From Gammaproteobacteria bacterium (lineage in GTDB: Bacteria; Pseudomonadota; Gammaproteobacteria; HyVt-429): 64,000 nt of DNA. The stretch covers positions 1-64,000 of the forward strand of contig JAADGI010000015.1 in the NCBI GenBank assembly GCA_013152415.1. Direction: 5' to 3'. Shown here one piece after another: positions 55,945-63,933 of the stretch. The notes beneath the pieces were generated by a model. The model saw only the letters and a program-made list of their open reading frames with translations, had not been told where the DNA came from and searched no databases. Made by a program: the position numbers and the translations under genes. Every line of letters begins with the position of its first letter. Positions within the stretch are counted from its first letter, which is position 1.

Positions 55945-56020
55945 ACCAGAGCATTGAAATGTCCGCTATAATAGGCCGCCACAGCATCCGCCTACTCGTT
56001 CAGCCCCGGTTATTCCTCCC

Positions 56021-57286
56021 ATGCAAGTGCTTTCCCTCGGCATCAACCACGAAACCGCCCCAGTCGAAGTACGGGAAAAGGCCGCCTTTGCCGCTGAAGA
56101 CCTGGCCTGCGCACTTCAGGATATCCGCTCCCGCAAGGCGGCTACCGAAGTCACTATACTGTCCACCTGTAACCGTATCGAACTGTACTGTAGCCTGGAG
56201 CACGAGGACTGGAAAAAGGTCTTGAGTTGGTTCTGTGCTTATCATCAATTAAAAGACTCGGATATTGAGCCCTATATCTACCGGCACAGGGGTATCGACG
56301 CAGTAAAACATACCTTTCGTGTCGCATCGGGGCTCGACTCCATGGTGCTCGGTGAACCGCAGATACTGGGACAGCTCAAACAGGCCTTCGCCACGGCCCA
56401 TCAGGCCGGGGCTACCGGCAAGATTCTCAACCGACTGTTCCAACACAGCTTTGCGGTCGCCAAGCAAGTGCGCACCGATACCTCTATTGGTGCCAGCGCG
56501 GTATCGGTTGCATTTGCTGCCGTTAGCCTGGCCCACCAAATTTTCAGCTCACTAAAAGAACAAACTGTGCTGCTCATCGGTGCCGGTGATACCATTGAGC
56601 TGGCGGCACGTCACCTCAATGAACAGGGCGTAGGTAAAATGATTGTCGCCAACCGCACCGTAGAACGCGCCGAAAGCCTGGCCAGGGGGTTTAAGGCCGA
56701 GGCCATATCCCTGTCGGAACTTCCCGAGCGCCTGAGTGACGCCGACATTGTCATATCATCCACCGCCAGCCAATTACCTATCCTGGGCAAGGGGGCCATA
56801 GAACGCGCCCTGAAGATTCGCAAACATCGTCCCATGTTTTTGGTGGATTTAGCCGTACCCCGGGATATAGAACCCGAGGTTCGGCAACTCGACGATGCTT
56901 ACCTATACACCGTGGACGACCTGCGAGAAGTGGTCGAAGAAAACAGAAAGTCACGACGTCAGGCAGCGGTTGAGGCAGAAAAGATCATCGACATCCAGGG
57001 CGATGATTTCATGCGTTGGCTGCAATCTCTGGAAGGGGTCCCCACCATACGTGCGCTTCGTGACTCATCAAACGCGCTGCGGGAAATGGAACTGGATCGC
57101 GCCCGGCAAATGCTCGCCCGCGGTGACGACCCCGAGAAAGTGATAACTGAATTGGCACGCGCCCTCACTAACAAACTGACCCATGGGCCCAGTGCCGCCT
57201 TAAATGAAGCCAGCAAGGACAGTGATCAGCAATTACTGGATGCAGCGCGGCGCCTGTTTAATCTTGGTGACGACTCGTCGAATTAG
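56021..57286 (+). CDS. hemA: glutamyl-tRNA reductase
   Basis: First step of C5-pathway heme synthesis: NADPH reduction of Glu-tRNA to glutamate-1-semialdehyde. 421 residues: the N-terminal LGINHETAPVEVREK, the catalytic cysteine in LSTCNRIELY (about 51), the VLGEPQILGQ motif, the nucleotide-binding LLIGAGDTIELA and a dimerisation helix at the C-terminus. Heads hemA-prfA-prmC as in many gammaproteobacteria. Confidence 0.97.
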   Translation: MQVLSLGINHETAPVEVREKAAFAAEDLACALQDIRSRKAATEVTILSTCNRIELYCSLEHEDWKKVLSWFCAYHQLKDSDIEPYIYRHRGIDAVKHTFRVASGLDSMVLGEPQILGQLKQAFATAHQAGATGKILNRLFQHSFAVAKQVRTDTSIGASAVSVAFAAVSLAHQIFSSLKEQTVLLIGAGDTIELAARHLNEQGVGKMIVANRTVERAESLARGFKAEAISLSELPERLSDADIVISSTASQLPILGKGAIERALKIRKHRPMFLVDLAVPRDIEPEVRQLDDAYLYTVDDLREVVEENRKSRRQAAVEAEKIIDIQGDDFMRWLQSLEGVPTIRALRDSSNALREMELDRARQMLARGDDPEKVITELARALTNKLTHGPSAALNEASKDSDQQLLDAARRLFNLGDDSSN

Positions 57287-57311
57287 AACATGCAATAATG
57301 TCCTGTGGAAA

Positions 57312-57613
57312 TAACGCAGAGCTCGCAGAGGCGCAAAGGACGCAGAGAATTTCCTATGGCTATCATTACCCTGTTCACTTACACCGTCATGCCGGACTTG
57401 ATCCGGCATCCAGTAAGCTAATAACGACATGGGCTCATGTCTCACAACTTAACTAATGGGCACAAGAGTTACCCGAAGGTGAATAATTTTTATATCTCCA
57501 ACACTAATCAATCTTTCTTGGCGGAACAACACACAACCATGGCAATTGAACTTAGGCCTCGATTTTTGAACCCGCTTCTTTGCGCCCTTTGCGCCTCTGC
57601 GAGCTCTGCGTTA
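57312..57613. repeat. perfect 28-bp inverted repeat flanking the hemA-prfA gap
   Basis: TAACGCAGAGCTCGCAGAGG... (57312-57339) and its exact reverse complement (57586-57613) are 246 bp apart. The inside contains CCGTCATGCCGGACTTGATCC, another common repeat, and no gene. The right copy ends about 30 bp before the prfA start, so it is in the mRNA if the genes are co-transcribed. Confidence 0.9.
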
Positions 57614-57642
57614 CTTATCCGTCGAAAAAAAGAACAAAACAA

Positions 57643-58728
57643 ATGAACCCATCCATACACGACAAGCTCGACAATCTGGCTCAGCGCCAGGAAGAAATCA
57701 ATGGCCTGCTCGCTGATCCCGATGTGATTGCGGATCAGAACAGGTTCCGTAACCTGTCCATCGAGCTGGCGGAATTGACGCCGGTAGTGGAACATTATCA
57801 ACAGTATCGCCTCACCCTGGATGAACTACGAGACGCCCAGGCCATGTTGAAAGATAAGGACGCCGAAGTCAGGAGCATGGCCCAGGAAGAGTTGAGCCGA
57901 ACCGAACAGCAAATAACCGAACACGAACAGACCCTGCAAAAGCTGTTGTTGCCCAAAGACCCCAATGACAATCGCAACATCTTTTTGGAGATTCGTGCCG
58001 GTACCGGTGGTGACGAGGCGGCCCTGTTCGCTGGCGATCTATTTCGTATGTACAACATTTATGCCGAACAACGGGGCTGGGCAGTCGAAGTGATCAGCAA
58101 CAGCGCGGGTGAGCATGGGGGTTATAAGGAGATTATCAGCCGAATCGTGGGCCAGGGCGCTTACTCACGGCTCAAATTTGAATCCGGCGCCCATCGCGTA
58201 CAACGGGTGCCCGAAACCGAAAGCCAGGGCCGCATCCACACCTCGGCCTGTACCGTTGCGGTCATGCCCGAAGCGGATGAAGTTGGTGAGATCGAGATCA
58301 ACCCTGTCGACCTGAAGATCGACACCTATCGGGCCTCGGGGGCCGGAGGACAACACGTCAACCGCACAGACTCTGCGGTGCGTATTACCCACCTGCCTTC
58401 GGGTGTGGTGGTGGAGTGCCAGGACGAACGCTCGCAACACAAAAACAAGGCCCGCGCCATGTCTGTATTGCGCTCCCGCTTATTGGAAGCCGAGACCCAA
58501 AAGCAGCAACAAGAGGAAGCGGCCGTGCGCCGTAACCTGGTCGGTAGCGGTGATCGCTCAGAACGCATTCGGACCTACAACTACCCCCAGGGCCGTGTGA
58601 CCGATCATCGCATCAATCTCACGCTCTATAAGTTAAATGAAATTCTGGGTGGCGATTTGAATCAGCTCATAGACCCATTGAGCAGTGAACACCAAGCCGA
58701 CCTTTTGGCCGCCATGGGCGAAAACTAG
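57643..58728 (+). CDS. prfA: peptide chain release factor 1
   Basis: Recognises UAA and UAG and releases the nascent chain. 361 residues from the ATG at 57643. The GGQ catalytic loop is at 235-237 (GAGGQHVNR), and the anticodon-like stop-reading motif is in [10 protein letters not shown]. The frame continues upstream, but that part is repeat sequence. The adjacent prmC modifies its GGQ glutamine. Confidence 0.97.
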   Translation: MNPSIHDKLDNLAQRQEEINGLLADPDVIADQNRFRNLSIELAELTPVVEHYQQYRLTLDELRDAQAMLKDKDAEVRSMAQEELSRTEQQITEHEQTLQKLLLPKDPNDNRNIFLEIRAGTGGDEAALFAGDLFRMYNIYAEQRGWAVEVISNSAGEHGGYKEIISRIVGQGAYSRLKFESGAHRVQRVPETESQGRIHTSACTVAVMPEADEVGEIEINPVDLKIDTYRASGAGGQHVNRTDSAVRITHLPSGVVVECQDERSQHKNKARAMSVLRSRLLEAETQKQQQEEAAVRRNLVGSGDRSERIRTYNYPQGRVTDHRINLTLYKLNEILGGDLNQLIDPLSSEHQADLLAAMGEN

Positions 58729-59616
58729 GTGGCCCTCGCCACGAAAGATGCATCCCCGGTAAGTCAAAAAATCGGCCAACTTGTCGATTACGCCAACGCA
58801 ACACTGGAACAAATTTCACCCACGCCACGACTCGATGCCGAAATTCTGGTGTGCCATGCATCGGGCCTGAGTCGCAGCCAGCTTATTGCCCAGTCGAACC
58901 ACAGCCTTGATGGGCTTGGTTGTAAGCAATTCGATCTCCTGTTGCAGCGCCGCCGGAAGGGTGAACCCATCGCCTACATCACCGGACACAAGGAATTTTG
59001 GTCCCTGGATCTGGAGGTGACGCCCGACACACTCATTCCACGACCCGAAACCGAGCATCTGGTGGAACAGGCCTTGATCCACATTCCCCCCGATCGTCCC
59101 ATTCAAGCTCGTCCCTTTAGCGTTGCAGATTTAGGCACCGGTAGCGGTGCCGTCGCCCTGGCCCTGGCCAGGGAACGACCCCAAAGTCAGATAGTGGCCA
59201 CGGATATTTCTGAAAAGGCCATTGCGGTTGCGCGTCAAAACGCCCATAACCTGGGTATCAATAATATAGAATTTCACCAAGGTGACTGGTTCGCGCCCCT
59301 TGCTGACACACAGTTCGATCTTATTGTCAGCAACCCACCCTATGTACGCCAAACCGATCCGCATTTGGGCGAAGGTGATGTACGCTTTGAACCCAAGGCT
59401 GCCTTAACTTCTGGTGCTGAGGGCCTGGATGCCATTTGTAAATTGGTCACACAGGCGCCCAATTTTCTCGCCGAGCGTGGATGGTTGGTCCTTGAGCACG
59501 GTTACGACCAGGCTGAGGCGGTGATGGAACTACTTAAAGGTGCAGGATTTAACCACTGCGCGACGTATCGAGATCTGAATGATCAGCCCAGAGTCAGCGA
59601 AGCGCAAATCGTATGA
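58729..59616 (+). CDS. prmC: release factor glutamine methyltransferase
   Basis: SAM-dependent N5-methylation of the GGQ glutamine in RF1 and RF2. 295 residues from a GTG directly after the prfA stop. The SAM motif VADLGTGSGAVALALA and the substrate motif NPPY (202-205) are intact, and the C-terminal VLEHGYDQ is typical. The end of the housekeeping block; convergent with vapC. Confidence 0.95.
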   Translation: MALATKDASPVSQKIGQLVDYANATLEQISPTPRLDAEILVCHASGLSRSQLIAQSNHSLDGLGCKQFDLLLQRRRKGEPIAYITGHKEFWSLDLEVTPDTLIPRPETEHLVEQALIHIPPDRPIQARPFSVADLGTGSGAVALALARERPQSQIVATDISEKAIAVARQNAHNLGINNIEFHQGDWFAPLADTQFDLIVSNPPYVRQTDPHLGEGDVRFEPKAALTSGAEGLDAICKLVTQAPNFLAERGWLVLEHGYDQAEAVMELLKGAGFNHCATYRDLNDQPRVSEAQIV

Positions 59617-59638
59617 GGTGCGGTTATTGGCCTCACCA

Positions 59639-60019
59639 TCAATACAACTTGACCTTTATGACCTGTTTCAACAAACGAAAGTGCTTATCGAGAGAATAAA
59701 TCTTACAGTTATTTGCCTTGGCATTTTGCGCAATTATCAGGTCAGGAATACCCACCCCATTTGCGCCAGCTTTCAAGCACCTTATCTGAAACGCCACAAT
59801 TTCGTCCCAGTCTATCTGCATAGGGAGCCGGTTAATCTCTTGAAGCAACTTAATCACTACAACTTGCTTTTTTACTTTTAGGTAGGGGACTAGCTCGGCC
59901 AATATTATGTCATTAGTTACAACAAGGTTTTCGTCGATAAGAGCACCCAAGCCCGTTGAGTCATCACCTCCCTTGAAATAATCGATCCATACCGAAGTAT
60001 CGACCAGAACACCCATCAA
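59639..60019 (-). CDS. vapC: PIN-domain toxin, VapC family
   Basis: 126-residue ribonuclease toxin. Acidic active-site residues: D in GVLVDTSVW (about 8), E in NDIILAEL (about 42), D in VGIPDLIIA and D in YSLDKHF near the C-terminus, all present. The ATG overlaps the stop of vapB by 4 bp, the typical coupled arrangement. Somewhat AT-rich. Should cleave a specific tRNA or rRNA, target unknown. Confidence 0.92.
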   Translation of the reverse strand: MMGVLVDTSVWIDYFKGGDDSTGLGALIDENLVVTNDIILAELVPYLKVKKQVVVIKLLQEINRLPMQIDWDEIVAFQIRCLKAGANGVGIPDLIIAQNAKANNCKIYSLDKHFRLLKQVIKVKLY

Positions 60020-60210
60020 TGACGATCTCGAAGTTCATCCAGATTAATGTCCAAGTCAATTTTCCCCCTGTACTTCTTTAGATCTCTAATCTTTGCTTTC
60101 CTAATCAATTCTCGCAGGGCAAGGACTATGACCCCTGTTTTAGTACCCGTACGGGTTATCTTCATTGCCTCACTTAAAAGCTTTTCGGGTAAATCAAGAG
60201 TTGTTCTCAT
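60016..60210 (-). CDS. vapB: antitoxin, VapB family
   Basis: 64 residues: a ribbon-helix-helix-like N-terminus (MRTTLDLPEKLLSEAMKITR) followed by a C-terminal tail that would wrap the toxin (KYRGKIDLDINLDELRD). A strong GGAGG stands 7 nt before the ATG. Should repress the vapBC promoter together with VapC. Confidence 0.88.
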   Translation of the reverse strand: MRTTLDLPEKLLSEAMKITRTGTKTGVIVLALRELIRKAKIRDLKKYRGKIDLDINLDELRDRH

Positions 60211-60227
60211 ATTTGCCTCCTTAGGCT

Positions 60228-60257
60228 ATGCATACGATATTAGTATATCATGCATAC
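60228..60257. promoter_or_regulatory. probable vapBC operator
   Basis: Two ATGCATAC copies (60228-60235 and 60250-60257), 22 bp apart, with the whole 30-bp region also showing imperfect dyad symmetry. It lies 18-47 bp upstream of the vapB start, as expected for an autoregulatory operator. Confidence 0.6.
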
Positions 60258-60315
60258 TCTATCCAGGGGCTAATATCTGGTCTATTCCGGGGATAGTATA
60301 TTTACCGGAATAGGC

Positions 60316-60492
60316 ATGTATCTGTGTCAGGAAATAGCGGATGTGAAGCTCAAGGATATCGCAGAATACTTTAATTTAAGCCCTATAGGCTCAGTGCATT
60401 TTATTACTCATCAGGCCAGGAAAAGACAGAACAGGGATTTTATTCGCACAGTCGATACCGTAGTGGAAAGTATTATGAAGCAAGCGACTTGA
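60316..60492 (+). pseudogene. C-terminal remnant of a REP-associated tyrosine transposase (RAYT)
   Basis: A 58-codon frame encodes the family's C-terminal helix-turn-helix region: MYLCQEIADVKLKDIAEYF, GSVHFITHQARKRQNRDF and the end SIMKQAT. The Y1 catalytic part with its His and Tyr is missing. The last 30 bp and the following GACCCC recur inverted at 61720-61753. Its presence fits the REPIN-like repeats at 36626 and 61762. Confidence 0.7.
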
Positions 60493-60496
60493 CCCC
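60463..60496 (+). repeat. left arm of a 34-bp inverted repeat pair
   Basis: Matches the reverse complement of 61720-61753 at 33 of 34 positions. It contains the end of the RAYT remnant and GACTTGACCCC. The two arms enclose about 1.2 kb with the integron cassette. Confidence 0.9.
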
Positions 60497-60800
60497 CATC
60501 TATGCTTGGCTGTAAGACTCTTGATCTTCTGCCCGTTTTGCGCGTTAATGAACGCCTCGATGCGCTTCACCTACCACCGTTTCTGCTTCTCGGGTATTTA
60601 TCAAGGCAGATCAGGTAGTTACTGAAAAAGCGTCAGGGTGGGGATGTGGGAATCAGACATATAAACCCTCCTTGTCACAACTAACGGGCGGCCTGCCCTA
60701 AAATGGATATGCTGCGTTCAATACTAGACCGCATCGGCTATTCGCACAATAGGCCGATGCGGTCTATTACTCAATAGTAATGACGCAGCCCATTATACTG
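60493..60800. other. intergenic region with a bulged long hairpin
   Basis: 308 bp between the RAYT remnant and the gene cassette. TAGACCGCATCGGC-TATT (60725-60742) and AATAGGCCGATGCGGTCTA (60749-60767) form a 17-bp stem with one bulged base. Flanking TGCGTTCAATAC and GTAATGACGCA resemble core words of the attC site at 61234, so it could be a degenerate attC or attI-like site. I see no gene. Confidence 0.4.
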
Positions 60801-61297
60801 TTATGACGCATCATGGAAGAAATAGATAAATTAAATATCGCTAAAGAAATGCTTGATGCTGCAATAGATGAGTATCTAGATCATCATCGTTATTTTGCAG
60901 CTTACAACTTGGCTGGTGTTGCCGAAGAGTTGCTCGGCAAGTTCGTGCGTTTAAACGGAGGTAAAGATGCATTAACTCAATCAGTTGAAAGCGTAAAAAT
61001 GGTAAATAAAGCAATTAATGGTGAAGAATTCACTGATAAAGAATGGAAAAAGGAAATATCTAAACTAAAAAATAGCATTAAACATCTTGATTCGGTAAAT
61101 GATCGTCATATAAGTACAGATATAAAAGATGAGGTTAGATGGAAAATTAATGATGCTGTTAAAAACTTTGACGCCCTCAATTTAAATACAACTCAAAATA
61201 TAGAAAGATATTTTGAACGCTGGAGAGAAATAATGCGTCATAACAAGTCGTTAAACCAGATCGGCGCAAAAGACGCGCCTCCTGGTTAACTCAAACG
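60801..61297 (+). mobile_element. complete integron-type gene cassette (one gene plus attC)
   Basis: The cassette starts at the G/TTATGAC junction (60800/60801) and ends at the G of the GTTATCT junction (61297). In a circular form its own start, GTTATGACGCA, is exactly complementary to the first 11 bases of its attC (TGCGTCATAAC, 61234-61244), the hallmark of a genuine cassette. No integron integrase is in the window, so it is an integrase-less (CALIN-like) site. Confidence 0.82.
60813..61289 (+). CDS. cassette gene, helical cytoplasmic protein of unknown function (possible HEPN-like)
   Basis: 158 residues, all-helical, no membrane segment. The start (AKEMLDAAIDEYLDHHRYFAAYNLAG) resembles the first helices of HEPN-type proteins, and REIMRH near the C-terminus fits a loose Rx4H pattern. 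This is suggestive only. It is much more AT-rich than chromosomal neighbours. The ATG follows the cassette boundary by 12 bp and the stop lies inside the attC. Confidence 0.6.
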   Translation: MEEIDKLNIAKEMLDAAIDEYLDHHRYFAAYNLAGVAEELLGKFVRLNGGKDALTQSVESVKMVNKAINGEEFTDKEWKKEISKLKNSIKHLDSVNDRHISTDIKDEVRWKINDAVKNFDALNLNTTQNIERYFERWREIMRHNKSLNQIGAKDAPPG

Positions 61298-61304
61298 TTA
61301 TCTG
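61234..61304 (+). other. attC recombination site
   Basis: About 70 bp: TGCGTCATAAC with the left core TCATAAC (61238-61244), imperfectly paired arms (GTTAAACCAG...CGGCGC and GCGCC...CTGGTTAAC with extra unpaired bases) around AAAAGAC, and the right end TTAACTCAAACGTTATCT. The right end closely matches the attC of aadA cassettes (CTTAACTCAAGCGTTAGA). Confidence 0.82.
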
Positions 61305-61318
61305 TATGGAGGCATTAC

Positions 61319-61711
61319 ATGGCTAAGTATGAAATGGCAACAATCTTCATTTCAATAAGTGCAATCTTAATTAGTTTAGCAAGTGTTATTTACACTAGCT
61401 CTCTAAGTGAAAAGATTTCAAGCAGCGATTACAAGGCTAAAGAACAAGTAAAGACAGATACCGCAAAGTTGTTGTCGTCATTGAGAAGTATTATGCACAA
61501 AGGTGCACTTTCATCAACCACTAAAGATACAATTGATATTTCTCACGAGAAAAACTCAATAGGTGAATTCCTTACGAGTCAAACAGGTCTAGCATACTAT
61601 TCATGGGTTAATGAGAAAAGTACTGAGGCCGGCAAGGTAGGGAAAAGCGGAGAGTCCTGGAGATTATTCTTTCTATATCTGGCTGAATTGGCGAATGCGA
61701 ATCACGCTTAA
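61319..61711 (+). CDS. membrane-anchored protein of a truncated second cassette
   Basis: 130 residues with one N-terminal transmembrane helix (about 6-26) and a soluble helical rest. GGAGG stands 6 nt before the ATG, 21 bp after the cassette junction. Its expected attC, which should begin with the reverse complement of GTTATCTGTATGG, is missing: the gene runs directly into the inverted RAYT end at 61720. The last few codons may therefore be foreign. No family recognised. AT-rich. Confidence 0.55.
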   Translation: MAKYEMATIFISISAILISLASVIYTSSLSEKISSSDYKAKEQVKTDTAKLLSSLRSIMHKGALSSTTKDTIDISHEKNSIGEFLTSQTGLAYYSWVNEKSTEAGKVGKSGESWRLFFLYLAELANANHA

Positions 61712-61719
61712 AGAAAATA

Positions 61720-61753
61720 GGGGTCAAGTCGCTTGCTTCATAATACTCTCCAC
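61720..61753 (-). repeat. right arm of the 34-bp inverted repeat pair
   Basis: GGGGTCAAGTCGCTTGCTTC... is the reverse complement of 60463-60496 with one mismatch. On the minus strand it still encodes the last codons of the RAYT remnant (SIMKQAT and stop), so it is a second transposase 3' end in opposite orientation. Confidence 0.9.
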
Positions 61754-61761
61754 CAATGCAT

Positions 61762-61830
61762 GGAGTCAGAGCCAAATTCGTAGCACCTCGCTAAAACTTT
61801 GGGTATTTGAGAGAATCTGGCTCTGACCCC
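61762..61830. repeat. REPIN-like inverted repeat
   Basis: GGAGTCAGAGCCAAATTC (61762-61779) and GAATCTGGCTCTGACCCC (61813-61830) are imperfect reverse complements with a 33-bp loop. Same type as 36626-36710. It ends 10 bp from the hicA stop codon. Confidence 0.75.
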
Positions 61831-61840
61831 GGCAGCTCCC

Positions 61841-62053
61841 CTATAGGTCTTCTGGCTCTAAACCGGTGTTTTTGGCTAATCGAGCTAGCATTCGAGGCCC
61901 TATCTCATCACCATCATGAAAAGCATAGATTATGTCTGCCCACCCTTCTCTTTCTAACGTTCGATATGACCCAGATTAACGCTTCACCTTCCAGCCTATT
62001 CGTAATAGTGCCCCTAGTACTTTCTTAGACTTAGAAGAAGGCCATCGACTCAT
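61841..62053 (-). pseudogene. hicA: hicA toxin gene with an in-frame stop
   Basis: Minus strand, ATG at 62053 overlapping the hicB stop (ATGA). It reads MSRWPSSKSKKVLGALLRIGWKVKR, then TAA (61976-61978, codon 26), then SGSYRTLEREGWADIIYAFHDG to a TAG at 61841. The second part is in the same frame and ends in a conserved-looking tail (LAKNTGLEPEDL). A single CAA-to-TAA change would explain it; the family has K-R-Q/x-S-G-S-H at this place, and here the usual catalytic His is Tyr. The toxin is therefore likely inactive. Confidence 0.78.
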
Positions 62054-62247
62054 GCAGCAAACAATCCTTTTAGATCGGGCACAGGCTCGCCATGCTCAAG
62101 TCTTTCCGCTAAAGCTCGAAGCGCTAGTGCTTCTGCACTAGCGATAGCCTCTCCCTTGCTCGAGCCATATGCCATCGCCCCAGGGATATCCGGGATCTCC
62201 GCTAACCAGCGTCCACCATCTTCCTGTTCTGTTTCTACCCTTAACAT
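62050..62247 (-). CDS. hicB: HicB family antitoxin
   Basis: 65 residues of the short HicB type: a partial RNase H-like fold with EIPDIPGAMAYGSSKGEAIASAEALALRAL. No DNA-binding helix-turn-helix is visible after it. AGGAGA precedes the ATG by 8 nt. It lies upstream of hicA, the reverse of the usual hicAB order. With a broken toxin it may be dispensable. Confidence 0.85.
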   Translation of the reverse strand: MLRVETEQEDGGRWLAEIPDIPGAMAYGSSKGEAIASAEALALRALAERLEHGEPVPDLKGLFAA

Positions 62248-62372
62248 TGTGCAATCTCCTAATTATCTTTTCCAATCTAATCCAGTGCGCTGTCGTTCCC
62301 ATCCTACTTTGCACTCCAGGCGCACTCAATGACAGCCTCGAAATTAAAGGGGTTGCCCATTAGCAGAAGTCT

Positions 62373-62609
62373 TTAGGATCGTTCCCAAATAACTTCTACG
62401 CCATCATTTTCACCAAGCGCTGCCTCAAGCATAGTGATTAAAGATGAATCAGCGCCTTTTTCTTTGAAAATCGCTATTTGAGCCCTATTCAGCCAGTAAT
62501 CTTGATCTTCACTATGCTCCTCTTCGAGTTCATCAATAAGATATTGGAGTTGATCTTCCGATAATGAGCCGATGTGTTGACCCGTTTCTTTGTTTTTTAA
62601 AGTAATCAT
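62373..62609 (-). CDS. small conserved acidic protein
   Basis: 78 residues, very acidic (LIDELEEEHSEDQDYW), beginning MITLKNKETGQHIGSLSEDQLQYLID. I know this as a recurrent small protein in proteobacteria, often labelled as galactosyldiacylglycerol synthase, which its size does not support. The function is unknown. It lies 126 bp ahead of hicB on the same strand. Confidence 0.7.
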   Translation of the reverse strand: MITLKNKETGQHIGSLSEDQLQYLIDELEEEHSEDQDYWLNRAQIAIFKEKGADSSLITMLEAALGENDGVEVIWERS

Positions 62610-62806
62610 AATTTTTCCTTATATTTAATTTTAGCATTTCTTTTCTAAAACAATTCATGATTGGTATTACGGTCTTGTATTGTCACAACTTAACATCTTA
62701 GTGAATCAACTACGAGTTGGCCACATTTAAGATTATAGCGGCCATGATGGGTCACCCACCATGCTTTATGAAATCACTTTTATCTTCACGGCTTTGCACT
62801 TTAATC

Positions 62807-63895
62807 TTAAGACCCACTCGCTGTCCTGACCAAACGCGCCAGACCACCTTTTAATAGACACACGTCAAATCCTCTCTGTTTGAGCAGAAATGCGGCGGCC
62901 GCACTGCGTCCCCCGGAATCACAAAATACCACATAGGCGCGGTCCTTGGGCAATTGGTCCGCTTTCTGCCGTAACAGATTAAGTGGAAGATTGGTACTGC
63001 CTTTGACGCTACCCTTTTGAAACTCACTCTGCAGTCTCACATCGAGCAATACCGCCCCTTGGCTTGCCATAAATGCCGCTTGCTTGTCGGTAACGCGATT
63101 CAACAGGGGCTCTTGCATCAATTCCATGAAGTCCTCTCGTGACAGGCGCATCAACACGCCATCCTCCATCATGCTCACGGTAGCGTTGCGCTGTGTATCC
63201 GATAGCAGGGCCTCTTCACCAAAACCGATCCCCGCTTCAAGTTCTGCCAGCACGGTGGGTGGCGTGCTGCGACCAAAGCCACGCGTCACCTGGCAGCGCC
63301 CTTCTTTAATGATGTAGTAAAAATCTCCCGGATCACCCTGTTTGACGATAACCTGTTGTGCCTTAACCGGCATGGCCTGAAACCGGGAAAACAGGACTTC
63401 AAGATTGGCCGAAGGCAGTTTTAAAAAAATGGGTAATCGCAACATCTGGATGGTCCAATCCGTGTCGGCCACGTTTTCGATCTCAGTCACCTCATAGCTT
63501 TCATCCGCAGCACGGCTGCGCGTCACTTGATCCCAAGCCAACAATTTATCCAGTAACTGGCTATCCACGTGGGCGATAGCCACCGGGCTAAGGGTGGTGG
63601 CAGTGTATTGGCGGGGTTTTAGGTTAGACAGGGCGTGGCGAGCCGAATCTGTGCCTGCCTCCACCATGTCCTCACGGTCGGGGGCAACCAGGCCTACCTT
63701 CCCGGAAAGAAGAAATACGGTTTGATTGTCTTTATCTCCCCGCTTAAACAGGCCCTTACCTGCGCCTATTTCTAGCACAGTCACGTAACGGACTAATTGA
63801 TCAAAGCCCGCCTTATTCAAGCTGTCTATGGGCACTAGTGTGCGCAATAGTTCACGATCTTCTGTGCCAATCTCATTTTCCATAATTGACTTCAT
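62807..63895 (-). CDS. cyclic nucleotide-binding and rhodanese fusion protein
   Basis: 362 residues. Two cyclic-nucleotide-binding-like domains (about 20-130 and 155-265, the second with GDPGDFYYIIKEGRCQV and IGFGEEALLSDTQRNATV) are followed by a rhodanese domain (about 270-360) with the active-site cysteine in VFCDSGGRSAAAA. There is no DNA-binding domain, so it is not a Crp-type regulator; sulfur transfer gated by a nucleotide is inferred. M5 is an alternative start. It lies 38 bp downstream of another rhodanese-like gene. Confidence 0.82.
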   Translation of the reverse strand: MKSIMENEIGTEDRELLRTLVPIDSLNKAGFDQLVRYVTVLEIGAGKGLFKRGDKDNQTVFLLSGKVGLVAPDREDMVEAGTDSARHALSNLKPRQYTATTLSPVAIAHVDSQLLDKLLAWDQVTRSRAADESYEVTEIENVADTDWTIQMLRLPIFLKLPSANLEVLFSRFQAMPVKAQQVIVKQGDPGDFYYIIKEGRCQVTRGFGRSTPPTVLAELEAGIGFGEEALLSDTQRNATVSMMEDGVLMRLSREDFMELMQEPLLNRVTDKQAAFMASQGAVLLDVRLQSEFQKGSVKGSTNLPLNLLRQKADQLPKDRAYVVFCDSGGRSAAAAFLLKQRGFDVCLLKGGLARLVRTASGS

Positions 63896-63933
63896 TCTGT
63901 TTCTTTGGTCTATCGATACCCTGGATTGATTTT

